From Pseudomonadales bacterium (GTDB lineage: Bacteria; Pseudomonadota; Gammaproteobacteria; Pseudomonadales; Azotimanducaceae): a stretch of DNA of 64,000 nucleotides. Below the pieces are notes generated by a model. That model worked only from the letters and a program-made list of their open reading frames with translations, had not been told where the DNA came from and searched no databases. Shown here piece by piece: positions 8,496 through 16,163 of this stretch (positions within the stretch are counted from its first letter, which is position 1; each line of letters begins with the position of its first letter). The stretch covers positions 1,459,072-1,523,071 of the forward strand of contig JAEPOO010000001.1 in assembly GCA_017642855.1 (NCBI GenBank). Direction: 5' to 3'. The translations under genes and the position numbers were made by a program.

Positions 8496-9259
8496 GCCCT
8501 GACAACGCCTTTACAGCCCGGGAAATTGGTACAAACCCAGAAGATGTTGCCGGCGTTTTTACCTTTGACCGCCTTACGAATGGCCATCGACTCACCACAT
8601 TTCGGGCAGGACTGGCTGTCTTTACCAATCAATATCGGATCCAACTTGTCATGCACCTCATGCTCAGAGATGTCATTGCTGACAGGAAATTCCACCAGCG
8701 GAATATTGATGTCACCAAACACCTGTTTCACCGTATCGATGGATTGTCTGCCGGTGACGCCTGCATCGCGGTGCTGGGCGCCACAAACAATCTTCATGTC
8801 AGCGGTTTCCACCATCAGATAAGCCACCTTGGTGGTATCCAGGTTGGTCAGGGAAGAGCCGTCATTTTTCACGAAGTCGCTGAGAGAAACATCCAGCAGC
8901 ACGTTCACACCATGAGGCAGTACTCGATGAAACAGCATCAGCATGTTCCGGGTGACTTCATCAAAGACCTGATCTCTCAGCTCGAATAAAGTCGGATCAG
9001 GTGCGTCCGTAAAGACCAGCGGATCGAGCTCGGGTTCTTGAGGTTTCTTGAGGGTAACAACATCGGGATTCAATGCCGCATAAGCTTCCGCTCGAGCGAT
9101 GAGCGGGTCAGGTTCTTCTTCCTGCTTTTGCTGCTCACGGAAATGATGGAAATCCACCATATCAGCGTCCATGAACTTCTCCTGCTCACGCTTGCGCATG
9201 TCATTCAGCAGATATCCGATCCCTGCCAGAATGCCAACAAATATCAGGAACCCTTCCAT
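8492..9259 (-). CDS. DUF2726-like protein with C-terminal topoisomerase-type zinc finger
   Basis: Membrane-anchored protein of unknown function, about 255 residues. An N-terminal hydrophobic segment (about 3-18) is followed by a charged coiled stretch. A domain at about 75-205 resembles DUF2726/nuclease-like folds (strands VNVLLDVSLSDFV and KVAYLMVETADMKIV). A C-terminal C4 zinc finger (CPKCGESM ... CTNFPGCKG) of the type I topoisomerase tail kind follows. The ATG at 9259 is chosen; a GTG two codons upstream is possible. It overlaps the HAD gene by 4 nt. The combination suggests a DNA-handling role, which is inference. Confidence 0.75.
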   Translation of the reverse strand: MEGFLIFVGILAGIGYLLNDMRKREQEKFMDADMVDFHHFREQQKQEEEPDPLIARAEAYAALNPDVVTLKKPQEPELDPLVFTDAPDPTLFELRDQVFDEVTRNMLMLFHRVLPHGVNVLLDVSLSDFVKNDGSSLTNLDTTKVAYLMVETADMKIVCGAQHRDAGVTGRQSIDTVKQVFGDINIPLVEFPVSNDISEHEVHDKLDPILIGKDSQSCPKCGESMAIRKAVKGKNAGNIFWVCTNFPGCKGVVRA

Positions 9260-9289
9260 GGCCACGAGTATACGTGAAACAATGCACCC

Positions 9290-10087
9290 ATGAATGACGA
9301 CATCGTACTGACAGAAACTACCGACAACATCACCACCGTCACCTTGAATCGACCGGATGCACTCAATGCGCTGTCGACAGATCTCCGCCGACGACTCGCT
9401 GAGGTGTTCCAGCAGTTAAAGGGCGACGACAACACTCAGGTCATAATTCTCACTGGAAACGGGCGTGCGTTTACCGCTGGCTTAGATCTCAAGGAACTGG
9501 GCGAGAAAGGCATGAACACCGATGCCCAGCGCTCACGTGCCGAAAACAATCCAGACCTGCAGAGCGCGATTCGCAATGTCGGTAAACCGGTGATCGGTGC
9601 CATTAACGGCTTCGCGATTACCGGCGGCTTCGAGCTCGCGCTTGCCTGTGACATCCTGATCGCTTCGACAGAAGCCAAATTCGCGGATACCCATGTACGC
9701 ATGGGCGTTGTACCAGGGTGGGGGCTATCACAGCGACTGTCGCAGCTCGTTGGTGTGAGCCGCGCGAAACAGCTGAGTTTCACGGGCAACTACCTGGATG
9801 CAGAAACCGCAGAACGCTGGGGACTGGTCAACGTTGTGCTGGAACCAGGAGAACTGCTGCCCTACTGCAGGAAACTGGCCGCAGACATCACCTCGGTCAA
9901 CCAGGACACGTTAAAAGAGGTACACCGCCTCATCGATTTCGGCTGGGAGAACTCTTTAGGTGAAGGAATCGCTGAGGAGCGACGCACCAGCCAGGCGGAA
10001 AACCAGGGTCTCGCTGCCGAGACCCTGGAAGAAAATCGCCTGAATGTTCAGGCCCGCGGTCGGGACCAGAAGGACGAGTTACCCTAA
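9290..10087 (+). CDS. enoyl-CoA hydratase/isomerase family protein
   Basis: Crotonase-fold enzyme of 265 residues acting on acyl-CoA thioesters. The oxyanion-hole segments are present (FTAGLDLKELG near 62 and NGFAITGGFELALACD near 105), with a Glu in GGFELALACD at the first catalytic position. The second catalytic Glu position falls in PGWGLSQRLSQLVG, where a Gly/Ser stretch replaces the usual Glu. Isomerase or other crotonase chemistry is therefore possible. It overlaps the end of the convergent histidine phosphatase gene by 9 nt. Confidence 0.88.
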   Translation: MNDDIVLTETTDNITTVTLNRPDALNALSTDLRRRLAEVFQQLKGDDNTQVIILTGNGRAFTAGLDLKELGEKGMNTDAQRSRAENNPDLQSAIRNVGKPVIGAINGFAITGGFELALACDILIASTEAKFADTHVRMGVVPGWGLSQRLSQLVGVSRAKQLSFTGNYLDAETAERWGLVNVVLEPGELLPYCRKLAADITSVNQDTLKEVHRLIDFGWENSLGEGIAEERRTSQAENQGLAAETLEENRLNVQARGRDQKDELP

Positions 10088-10681
10088 GTTTGAACCCAGG
10101 CCTTTCAAGTGGGTGTGCTCATTCAAGGTGATGATTGAGCGCTCGCCGCTGCTCGCTGCGCGATATCGAGAAATGCTGGTGTAGTTCGGGTTAAAGAACA
10201 TACGCAGTTCCATACCGAGCACATAAGCCGTCCAGACATTCACCACGCCACCATGGCAGGTCACAGCAACCGTTTTGCCTTTGTTCGCCGCAACGATGTC
10301 GTTCAACGTTGTGATGACCGCATCGCAGAACTTCGGGAAATTGATGTCTTCAATCTCGCCGCGCATCAATCGCAACCAGCGGTCATAGTCATGCTTTTTC
10401 AACTCTTCCACCGGAATATAGTGATCGGCATGCCGGTCGTATTCCGCCACCCCTTCCCGGGTTTCGATATCGAGGCTTTTCAGTGCCGACAGAGGCTCCG
10501 CTGTCTGATAGGCCCGCTGCATCGGGCTGCTGTAGAGATGATCAATGTGGGTCTCTTCTAACCATGCGGCCACCCGGCGTGCCTGCTCGTGACCCACTTC
10601 AGACAGGGGCGGATCCGCCGGCGTACCGTCTTCGGTTTCTACCCTTTCAGGCAGACCGTGACGAATCAGTATCAATTCCAT
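10079..10681 (-). CDS. histidine phosphatase family protein
   Basis: Phosphoglycerate-mutase-like phosphatase of 200 residues. The RHG motif with the phosphorylated His is at R7-H8-G9 (LILIRHGLPE). SSPMQRAYQTAEPL supplies the second Arg, and VTCHGGVVN holds the second active-site His. No signal peptide is seen. These enzymes act on varied phosphorylated small molecules and the substrate here is unknown. It is transcribed leftward, 27 nt downstream of nothing but its own leader, with the LLM oxidoreductase gene next downstream in the same direction only after its 3' neighbour is convergent. Confidence 0.88.
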   Translation of the reverse strand: MELILIRHGLPERVETEDGTPADPPLSEVGHEQARRVAAWLEETHIDHLYSSPMQRAYQTAEPLSALKSLDIETREGVAEYDRHADHYIPVEELKKHDYDRWLRLMRGEIEDINFPKFCDAVITTLNDIVAANKGKTVAVTCHGGVVNVWTAYVLGMELRMFFNPNYTSISRYRAASSGERSIITLNEHTHLKGLGSNLG

Positions 10682-10708
10682 GGTGACTTCTCCACTAACG
10701 CTTTTTGC

Positions 10709-11512
10709 TTACTTTGAAATTTGTTCGAGAACCTCGAAAGCTGACTGCCAGTCGTCTGCTGTGTCGTATTTCTGACCCAGAACAACCCGCGTCACCCCCG
10801 CTTCTTCATAGGTTTTGAGACGATCCTCCGCCTCAGCGGCTCCCAGACCTTCAACGCTGCCGAAAGTGACCACTTCGCCGGGTTTACCTTGGGCAGCTTC
10901 AGATTTCTCGCGGTACAGCTGAATGTCCTTGCGTATTTTCTCGAGAGCACCCATCGGCAACCAGCCGTCGCCATACTTGATCGCCCTTTCAATCGCGTGC
11001 GGCGCCCCTCCGCCAACATAGATCGGCGGTCTTGGCGGCTGCGGTCTAAATAGAAACGCCTGGCCATTGGCCTCGACGACATCTTTTTCGAAACAGTCAT
11101 GGAAAAACTGCAGGGTTGCATCGGATATCTTGCCGCGCTGATGTCGATCGATACCGAGTGCTTTGAATTCAGGGTCCATCCACCCAATGCCGACGCCGAG
11201 GAGCAATCGATTGTCGGAGAGCTCCTGAATGGTTGCGATGGATTTGGCCGTGGGAAGTTTGGGTCGATATGGCAGGATCAGCACACTTGTGCCAATCTTG
11301 ATGTGCGTTGTTTTGGCTGCCATCCAGGCGAGCGTGGTGATCGGATCAAGATAACGCCCGCCGGAGCCCTCAGCATCGTCGGGAGGAATCGCAATGTGAT
11401 CAACAATCCAGGCGGACTCGATGCCGATCGATTCCGCCTGGGTTAAGAGCGATGCAATGGTGTCACGGGAGGACTGCGGCCCCATGACCCGGATGTTGAT
11501 GCCAATTTTCAC
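10709..11512 (-). CDS. LLM class flavin/F420-dependent oxidoreductase (TIGR03619-like)
   Basis: Luciferase-like monooxygenase-fold oxidoreductase of 267 residues that uses FMN or coenzyme F420. It shows the family start MKIGINIRVMGPQ, the WIVDHIAIPP segment, ILPYRPKLPTAKSIATIQELS and GVGIGWMDPEFKALGID, and the C-terminal barrel strand VTRVVLGQ. This pattern matches the TIGR03619 group, for which F420 is the predicted cofactor. It starts with GTG. A second LLM protein lies at 52949. The reaction is unknown. Confidence 0.85.
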   Translation of the reverse strand: MKIGINIRVMGPQSSRDTIASLLTQAESIGIESAWIVDHIAIPPDDAEGSGGRYLDPITTLAWMAAKTTHIKIGTSVLILPYRPKLPTAKSIATIQELSDNRLLLGVGIGWMDPEFKALGIDRHQRGKISDATLQFFHDCFEKDVVEANGQAFLFRPQPPRPPIYVGGGAPHAIERAIKYGDGWLPMGALEKIRKDIQLYREKSEAAQGKPGEVVTFGSVEGLGAAEAEDRLKTYEEAGVTRVVLGQKYDTADDWQSAFEVLEQISK

Positions 11513-11525
11513 GGCATCAGCTTAG

Positions 11526-11927
11526 CTAGCTGGCTGCGATGGAGACGTTATACACCCCGGCCTGGCGCGCGGAGTCCATCACTTGAATCATGGTGTCAGT
11601 AGAGCTGTCTGGATGTGGTTGAACCACAACAGGTGCCTCGGGGTTTTCCGCATGCAGACGTTCAATGTTGGCACGTACCGCTCGAACATCAACATCGCGA
11701 CCACGAATCTGGATACGATCACGGCTGGTGATCTGCACGACAATACTCTGCTTGTCAGCATCCTTAACGTTCTGATTTTTATCCGGACTGTTTACGTCGA
11801 GGCCAATTTCCTTAACAAAGGTTGCCGTTACGATGAAAAAGATCAGCATGATGAACACAACGTCCAACATGGGTGTCAGATCGATTTCGCCTTCTTCTCG
11901 TTGTTGTTGGCCAAGTACTCTACGCAC
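11526..11927 (-). CDS. exbD: ExbD/TolR family biopolymer transport protein
   Basis: Inner-membrane stator partner of TonB/Tol-type proton-driven systems, 133 residues. A short cytoplasmic N-terminus (EGEIDLTPMLDVVF) leads into a single transmembrane helix (about 18-40) with the essential Asp in LTPMLDVVFIML, then a periplasmic domain ending NVSIAAS. The start is GTG at 11927. No ExbB/TolQ partner is adjacent in the window; the upstream neighbour is a transposase-like gene. The partner must lie elsewhere, or the gene has been separated by rearrangement. Confidence 0.9.
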   Translation of the reverse strand: MRRVLGQQQREEGEIDLTPMLDVVFIMLIFFIVTATFVKEIGLDVNSPDKNQNVKDADKQSIVVQITSRDRIQIRGRDVDVRAVRANIERLHAENPEAPVVVQPHPDSSTDTMIQVMDSARQAGVYNVSIAAS

Positions 11928-11997
11928 TGTGTATAACTCCGGTTAATCGCTTATGACAGATGTCGGCTGAGAGGATACTAGGACTTTCTGCGGGCGT

Positions 11998-12840
11998 CTA
12001 GGCAGCGTTGATGACTTTGGAGACAGTGGTGTAATGCAAGCCCAGGTGGTCGCCGATTTCCATGAGGGTATAGCCATAATCAAGGTGGGCACGCTTGATC
12101 AGCTCATTGCGCTCCATCCGGGTTTTGTCATCTACCTTCTTGAAGAGCGCATTCAAGCTGCGTCTGCGCCCCGCAGCTTTAGGACCCCGTTTGGACATCC
12201 GTTCGCCCTGCAGAATCGGCTGCATTTCGTTCAAAAACTTGGCGCTGCCGAGCAGAACCTGGTTTTTTCTGGAATCCAGGGGAGAAGCCTCTCCCAGACC
12301 CTGTTTGATGTACTCGCGGAACTTGCGCTGGGCGTCTTTTTCACGCTTACCGAAATAGGAAAGCACCGTGTCCTTATGCAGGAAGTTGGGTGCCTTGGCC
12401 TGGCCTGCTGTGGCCCGGTAGCTGCTCCACTTGTAGTCCTTGTAGTTATCTGAATCTGCAGCGCGCTGAGGATTGATCACGACGTGGCGGCAAACTGGCA
12501 GCAGGTAGTTCTTCTTTTCCAACAAAACACTTTTAAAACGTCCCTGAAAAATTGGGCCTTCCTGTTCATGACGACGATTCACATGTTGTGTATATACACC
12601 GTTAAGCTGACGCATACCTTTTGAAAGATTTGCTTCAGGGCATTCAACAACCATGTGATAGTGATTATCCATGAGAACGTAGCTGTGGATGAGCCAACCG
12701 AAACGATCGACGACGTTCTCTACGACGTTTAGAAAAACACCACGGTCTTCCTTGTCTTTAAAGACAACCTGTCCTTCCCTGCCTTTACTCGTGACGTGAT
12801 AAACAGCGCCGGGAAATTCGATGCGTACAGGTCTGGACAT
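11998..12840 (-). CDS. REP-associated tyrosine transposase-like protein (RAYT) with Tyr-to-His change
   Basis: Y1/HUH-type protein of 280 residues. The N-terminal Y1 domain (about 5-130) keeps the HUH metal motif H60-x-H62 in MDNHYHMV, plus the family features RQLNGVYTQ and QGRFKSVLL. The nucleophilic Tyr normally stands in the RY(I/V)xxNPxRA motif (Tyr115 in E. coli YafM). Here the motif reads CRHVVINPQRA, with His119 (codon CAC) in its place. The C-terminal 40 residues form a helix-turn-helix (YTLMEIGDHLGLHYTTVSKVI). It has no flanking inverted repeats or target duplication. It may be a domesticated or inactive RAYT. Confidence 0.85.
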   Translation of the reverse strand: MSRPVRIEFPGAVYHVTSKGREGQVVFKDKEDRGVFLNVVENVVDRFGWLIHSYVLMDNHYHMVVECPEANLSKGMRQLNGVYTQHVNRRHEQEGPIFQGRFKSVLLEKKNYLLPVCRHVVINPQRAADSDNYKDYKWSSYRATAGQAKAPNFLHKDTVLSYFGKREKDAQRKFREYIKQGLGEASPLDSRKNQVLLGSAKFLNEMQPILQGERMSKRGPKAAGRRRSLNALFKKVDDKTRMERNELIKRAHLDYGYTLMEIGDHLGLHYTTVSKVINAA

Positions 12841-13104
12841 AAACTGCGTCTGGAAGCCTTGGTTAAGTGGTGGTTTTTATTTTTCTATTTTGTTCTTTCC
12901 CGCTTACGAGACTTTGAATCAAAACCCTGTCTCGAAACGGGCTGAAAATCTTACAACCGAGTGATGTTCATCGACAAGCACTTTCGCTGTATTTCACTAT
13001 AAAAAGCGGGTTGACCTTGACACTGAACCGTGAGTAAGTACAGGAGTCTTCAACTCAAGATATGAGAAGTCTTTTTTACAAAAACTTAAACGGAGGGACT
13101 GCAC

Positions 13105-13605
13105 ATGGCAGTAGGCAAATTCCCGATTGAAGCATCACACGTCATGATGTTTGCAAGATCAATCGGTGACGCAAACGACATTTATTACGACGAAGAATAC
13201 GCAAAGGGTACCGAGTCCGGTGCCATCATTGCGCCACCAACTTTTGTTCAAGCAAGCGCACAATTCGATCCCGACTATTTCTTAAGACCAAAGATTGGTG
13301 AAGAGTGGTTCGGTTCAGCAAAAGGTCCGACCGGTATCACCAAGAAAAAAGAAGGTGGCGGTGGCGGTGGCGGCGGTGGTCTGCACGCCGAGCAACATTA
13401 TGTTTATCACCGAACACCAAAAGTGGGTGATGTACTGACCGCTGAAGTTAAGCCAGGTAAGTCCTGGGAAAAAGAGGGACGACGCGGCGGCAAGCTCATG
13501 TTCAGTGAAACGGTCACTGAGTACCGCGATCAAAACGGCGAGCTCGTCGTGACCGCAACCGGCGTTGGCGTTCGTACCGAGCGACCAGCAACCTCGGGCG
13601 AGTAA
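13105..13605 (+). CDS. FAS1-like dehydratase domain protein (MaoC N-terminal type)
   Basis: Hotdog-fold subunit of a two-gene (R)-specific enoyl-/hydroxyacyl-CoA dehydratase (HadA/HadC-like half), 166 residues. It shows FARSIGDANDIYYDEEYA and IIAPPTFVQASAQFD, typical of the substrate-binding half, and the LHAEQHYVYHRTPKVGDVL strand. A run of nine glycines (residues 84-92), encoded by nine GGY codons, sits in the loop after KKKE. GGAGGG lies 8 nt before the ATG. The catalytic half follows 10 nt downstream, and the two are expected to form a heterodimer. Confidence 0.88.
   Translation: MAVGKFPIEASHVMMFARSIGDANDIYYDEEYAKGTESGAIIAPPTFVQASAQFDPDYFLRPKIGEEWFGSAKGPTGITKKKEGGGGGGGGGLHAEQHYVYHRTPKVGDVLTAEVKPGKSWEKEGRRGGKLMFSETVTEYRDQNGELVVTATGVGVRTERPATSGE
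13354..13380 (+). repeat. GGY trinucleotide run encoding nine glycines
   Basis: Nine consecutive GGT/GGC codons inside the FAS1-like dehydratase gene, preceded by a lysine/glutamate-rich AAG/AAA/GAA run. It keeps the reading frame under unit gain or loss. It is an obvious site for polymerase slippage and loop-length variation. Confidence 0.9.
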
Positions 13606-13615
13606 GGAGACAGAC

Positions 13616-14038
13616 ATGACACTGAAAGCAAGCGAAGTTAAGGTCGGCGACAGCTACGAAGAGCAGGTTTGCGACAACCTCTCGAGAACCCAGATTGTGA
13701 TGTATGCAGGCACCTCCGGGGACTATAACCCTCTGCATTCCGACGAGATTTTCACAAAAGAAGTCGCTGGATATCCGTCTGTCTTTGCCCACGGCATGCT
13801 ATCTATGGGCATGACAGGCCGAATGCTCACTAACTACGTCGGCGATGGCCGCCTCACCTACTATGGTGTGCGATTCACCTCTCAGGTGTTCCCGGGCGCG
13901 ACGCTCACAGCCAAAGCCACCATCACCGAGATCCGGGAGGAAAATGGTGAAACCATCGCTGATCTCGAGGTTTCAACCACGGACGAAGAAGGTGTGGAAG
14001 TGATCAAAGGAAAAGCCTCAGCGAGGCTGGATCCTTAA
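13616..14038 (+). CDS. MaoC family dehydratase, catalytic half
   Basis: Hotdog-fold (R)-hydratase/dehydratase subunit of 140 residues. The hydratase-2 motif is present as YAGTSGDYNPLHSD (Asp and His catalytic pair) followed by VFAHGMLSMGM. The start at 13616 is preferred because AAGGAG stands just upstream; a start at 13565 would overlap the preceding gene. With the FAS1-like partner it should hydrate an enoyl-CoA or dehydrate a 3-hydroxyacyl-CoA, consistent with the many beta-oxidation genes here. The pairing is like HadAB/HadBC; the exact substrate is unknown. Confidence 0.9.
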   Translation: MTLKASEVKVGDSYEEQVCDNLSRTQIVMYAGTSGDYNPLHSDEIFTKEVAGYPSVFAHGMLSMGMTGRMLTNYVGDGRLTYYGVRFTSQVFPGATLTAKATITEIREENGETIADLEVSTTDEEGVEVIKGKASARLDP

Positions 14039-14114
14039 GGCGCTTTCAGCGTTACTCGGTACGGCCTGAGGGACCTGTTGCAGTCTCGCCGGTACAGCCA
14101 TAAGTCGGCGTCTG

Positions 14115-16163
14115 TTAGAGCGCATCCAAAGCGTCGGTGACAATCGACGGCGTCAGAATTTGGGGGAGGACTTCGGCCTCCCCCGCGCCTTTTTCATAAA
14201 ACAGATAAAGCGGCACACCCGTTCTGCCATATTCCTGAAGGGCAGCCGTAATTTTCGGATCTTCGTTCGTCCAATCTGCCTTCAAGTAAGTAATACCTTT
14301 CTCTTTAAACGCCTCACGAACCGTTGTCGTCTCCAACGCGTTTAGCTCGTTCACTTTGCACGTAATGCACCAGGCTGCAGTGAAGTTCACAAAGACAGGA
14401 CCATCGGCCAACGCCGATTGAAGTGCTTCCGCTGAGTAAGGTTGTGCTAACGAGCGGGAAGATGTGGCAGGAGCATCACCAGCGGCTATGGCAACCGGTG
14501 CAGAAGACGGTTGTTGCATCACACCAATACTGAGCGCACCAACAATCAATGCAGCGGCAATGACCTTCCAGATTATGTTTGCGCTCTGCTGCAGCAGCCA
14601 GATGCCAAAGGCGATAATCAGCCCGCCGCCCAGCACCTGCATCATGGCCGTTGGACCAGCCTGAATGCCGAGCACCCAAACCAGCCAGATGGCGGAGGCA
14701 AACATCGGGAATGCCAGGGCCTGACGCAACACCACCATCCAATTGCCCGGTCTGGGCAGACGGGAGAGCAATGCAGGGGAATAACACAGCAGCAAATAAG
14801 GCACCGCCATGCCGAAGCCGAGTGCGGCAAACACCAGTATTCCGGTGACCGGTGCCTGAAGCAGCGCATAACCCAGTGCTGCCCCCATAAATGGTGCTGT
14901 GCAGGGCGCAGCAACCACCGTTGCCAGCACGCCGGTGGAAATCGAACCGGTATACCCCTTCCCTTCTGAGTCAGAAACCGACAGAGCAATTTCAAACACA
15001 CCCATCAGGTTGAGGCCGATCACCAGGAACAGGTAAGCCAGCAGAGAAACCACCATCGGCGACTGAAGCTGGAAACCCCAACCAATGGCTTCACCACCCG
15101 CGCGCAACACAATCAGCACCGCCGCAATGGCGACAAAGCTGGCAACCACACCAAGAGCGTAGGCCCAGCCATGGAGCCGGATGGATTCACCCTCTTCGTG
15201 CACAGATTCCACCAGAGACAGGATCTTGATAGACAGAACCGGGAATACACAGGGCATGAGGTTAAGAATCAGACCACCCAGGAACGCAAACACCAGTGCT
15301 GTCAGCAGGCTGGTGTCCTCGACTTCAGCTGCATTGCCAGCCACAGGCGTCGTTTTGGATGAATCCTGGAACTCAAAGGCACTGACGACACCATCACCCA
15401 CGTCTTCATGGATGACCAGGACACCAGAGAAATCCGCCTGCTCAGCATCAAATCCATAGCCTGGCACCAGCGTCAGCTCTAAACCGTCCGGTGACATGCG
15501 GAAAGACTGTTCAGATGGGTTGTCGATGACGTCCGCGGCAAGCGGGAAGTATTCGACCTTCGTAATTCGATCACCTTCGATCGAAGGCAGCCCAACGGTC
15601 AGCGTTATTTCGGATTCTGTTGCTGTGAAAGAAGCAGGCACCGACAACATGGCCGGAATCCTGCGCTCGGCTTGTTCAAAGTAGCTGACCTGGCTTTCGT
15701 CTACCTCGGTTGGCCCAACGGGTACCGTTAACGACAGCGTGACCTTCTGAGGTATGCAGATATCGGCGCAGACGAGCACCTGCCCTGAGCCATTCAGCAC
15801 CAGCTCGGCACCGTCAAAATCATTGGGCAGAGAAACATCAAACGGCAGACGCACTTCGTGGTGATAACCGAAGTTCATCAAGGGTCCATAGGCAATACGC
15901 TCCGGATACGGGTAAGCGAACTCCCCGACCGTTACGCCCTCTGGCACATCCCATTTGATACTGGGTGCAGCGCCAGAATCACCGGGATTCATCCAGTAGG
16001 TATGCCAGTCAGGATCAATATCCTGAGCAAAGATCACACGGAACGTATCGCCAGCCGCAACTTGTGAGACAGACGAGACCAAGTCGCCTCTGACATGAGG
16101 CGCGGGCTGTGCGATGACCTGCGAACAGGCCATCAATAAAGTCAAAAGTATCAGTTTTCTCAA
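14115..16163 (-). CDS. dsbD: protein-disulfide reductase, DsbD/ScsB family
   Basis: Inner-membrane electron carrier that passes reducing power from cytoplasmic thioredoxin to periplasmic thiols. It has 682 residues: a signal peptide ending near VIAQ, a periplasmic beta domain (about 25-275) with the CADICIPQ Cys pair, then about eight transmembrane helices with the paired Cys motifs LMPCVFPVLS and AAPCTAPFMG. A C-terminal thioredoxin-like domain carries WCITC near residue 600. The large N-terminal domain fits the ScsB-like branch better than classical DsbD. Its start overlaps the stop of the carboxyltransferase gene by 4 nt. Confidence 0.9.
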   Translation of the reverse strand: MRKLILLTLLMACSQVIAQPAPHVRGDLVSSVSQVAAGDTFRVIFAQDIDPDWHTYWMNPGDSGAAPSIKWDVPEGVTVGEFAYPYPERIAYGPLMNFGYHHEVRLPFDVSLPNDFDGAELVLNGSGQVLVCADICIPQKVTLSLTVPVGPTEVDESQVSYFEQAERRIPAMLSVPASFTATESEITLTVGLPSIEGDRITKVEYFPLAADVIDNPSEQSFRMSPDGLELTLVPGYGFDAEQADFSGVLVIHEDVGDGVVSAFEFQDSSKTTPVAGNAAEVEDTSLLTALVFAFLGGLILNLMPCVFPVLSIKILSLVESVHEEGESIRLHGWAYALGVVASFVAIAAVLIVLRAGGEAIGWGFQLQSPMVVSLLAYLFLVIGLNLMGVFEIALSVSDSEGKGYTGSISTGVLATVVAAPCTAPFMGAALGYALLQAPVTGILVFAALGFGMAVPYLLLCYSPALLSRLPRPGNWMVVLRQALAFPMFASAIWLVWVLGIQAGPTAMMQVLGGGLIIAFGIWLLQQSANIIWKVIAAALIVGALSIGVMQQPSSAPVAIAAGDAPATSSRSLAQPYSAEALQSALADGPVFVNFTAAWCITCKVNELNALETTTVREAFKEKGITYLKADWTNEDPKITAALQEYGRTGVPLYLFYEKGAGEAEVLPQILTPSIVTDALDAL

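Noticed and set aside
11526..12840. exbD and the RAYT-like gene as a functional unit
   Set aside because: They share direction, but the gap and unrelated functions give no support.
12907..12934. CGAGAC/GTCTCG inverted repeat next to the RAYT-like gene, considered as a REP element
   Set aside because: Only one copy is visible, the loop is 16 nt long and there is no GTAG/GTGG foot; not enough to call a REP.
13017..13040. TTGACA box upstream of the FAS1-like dehydratase as a promoter
   Set aside because: No -10 element at acceptable spacing (TAAGTA sits too close); left out.
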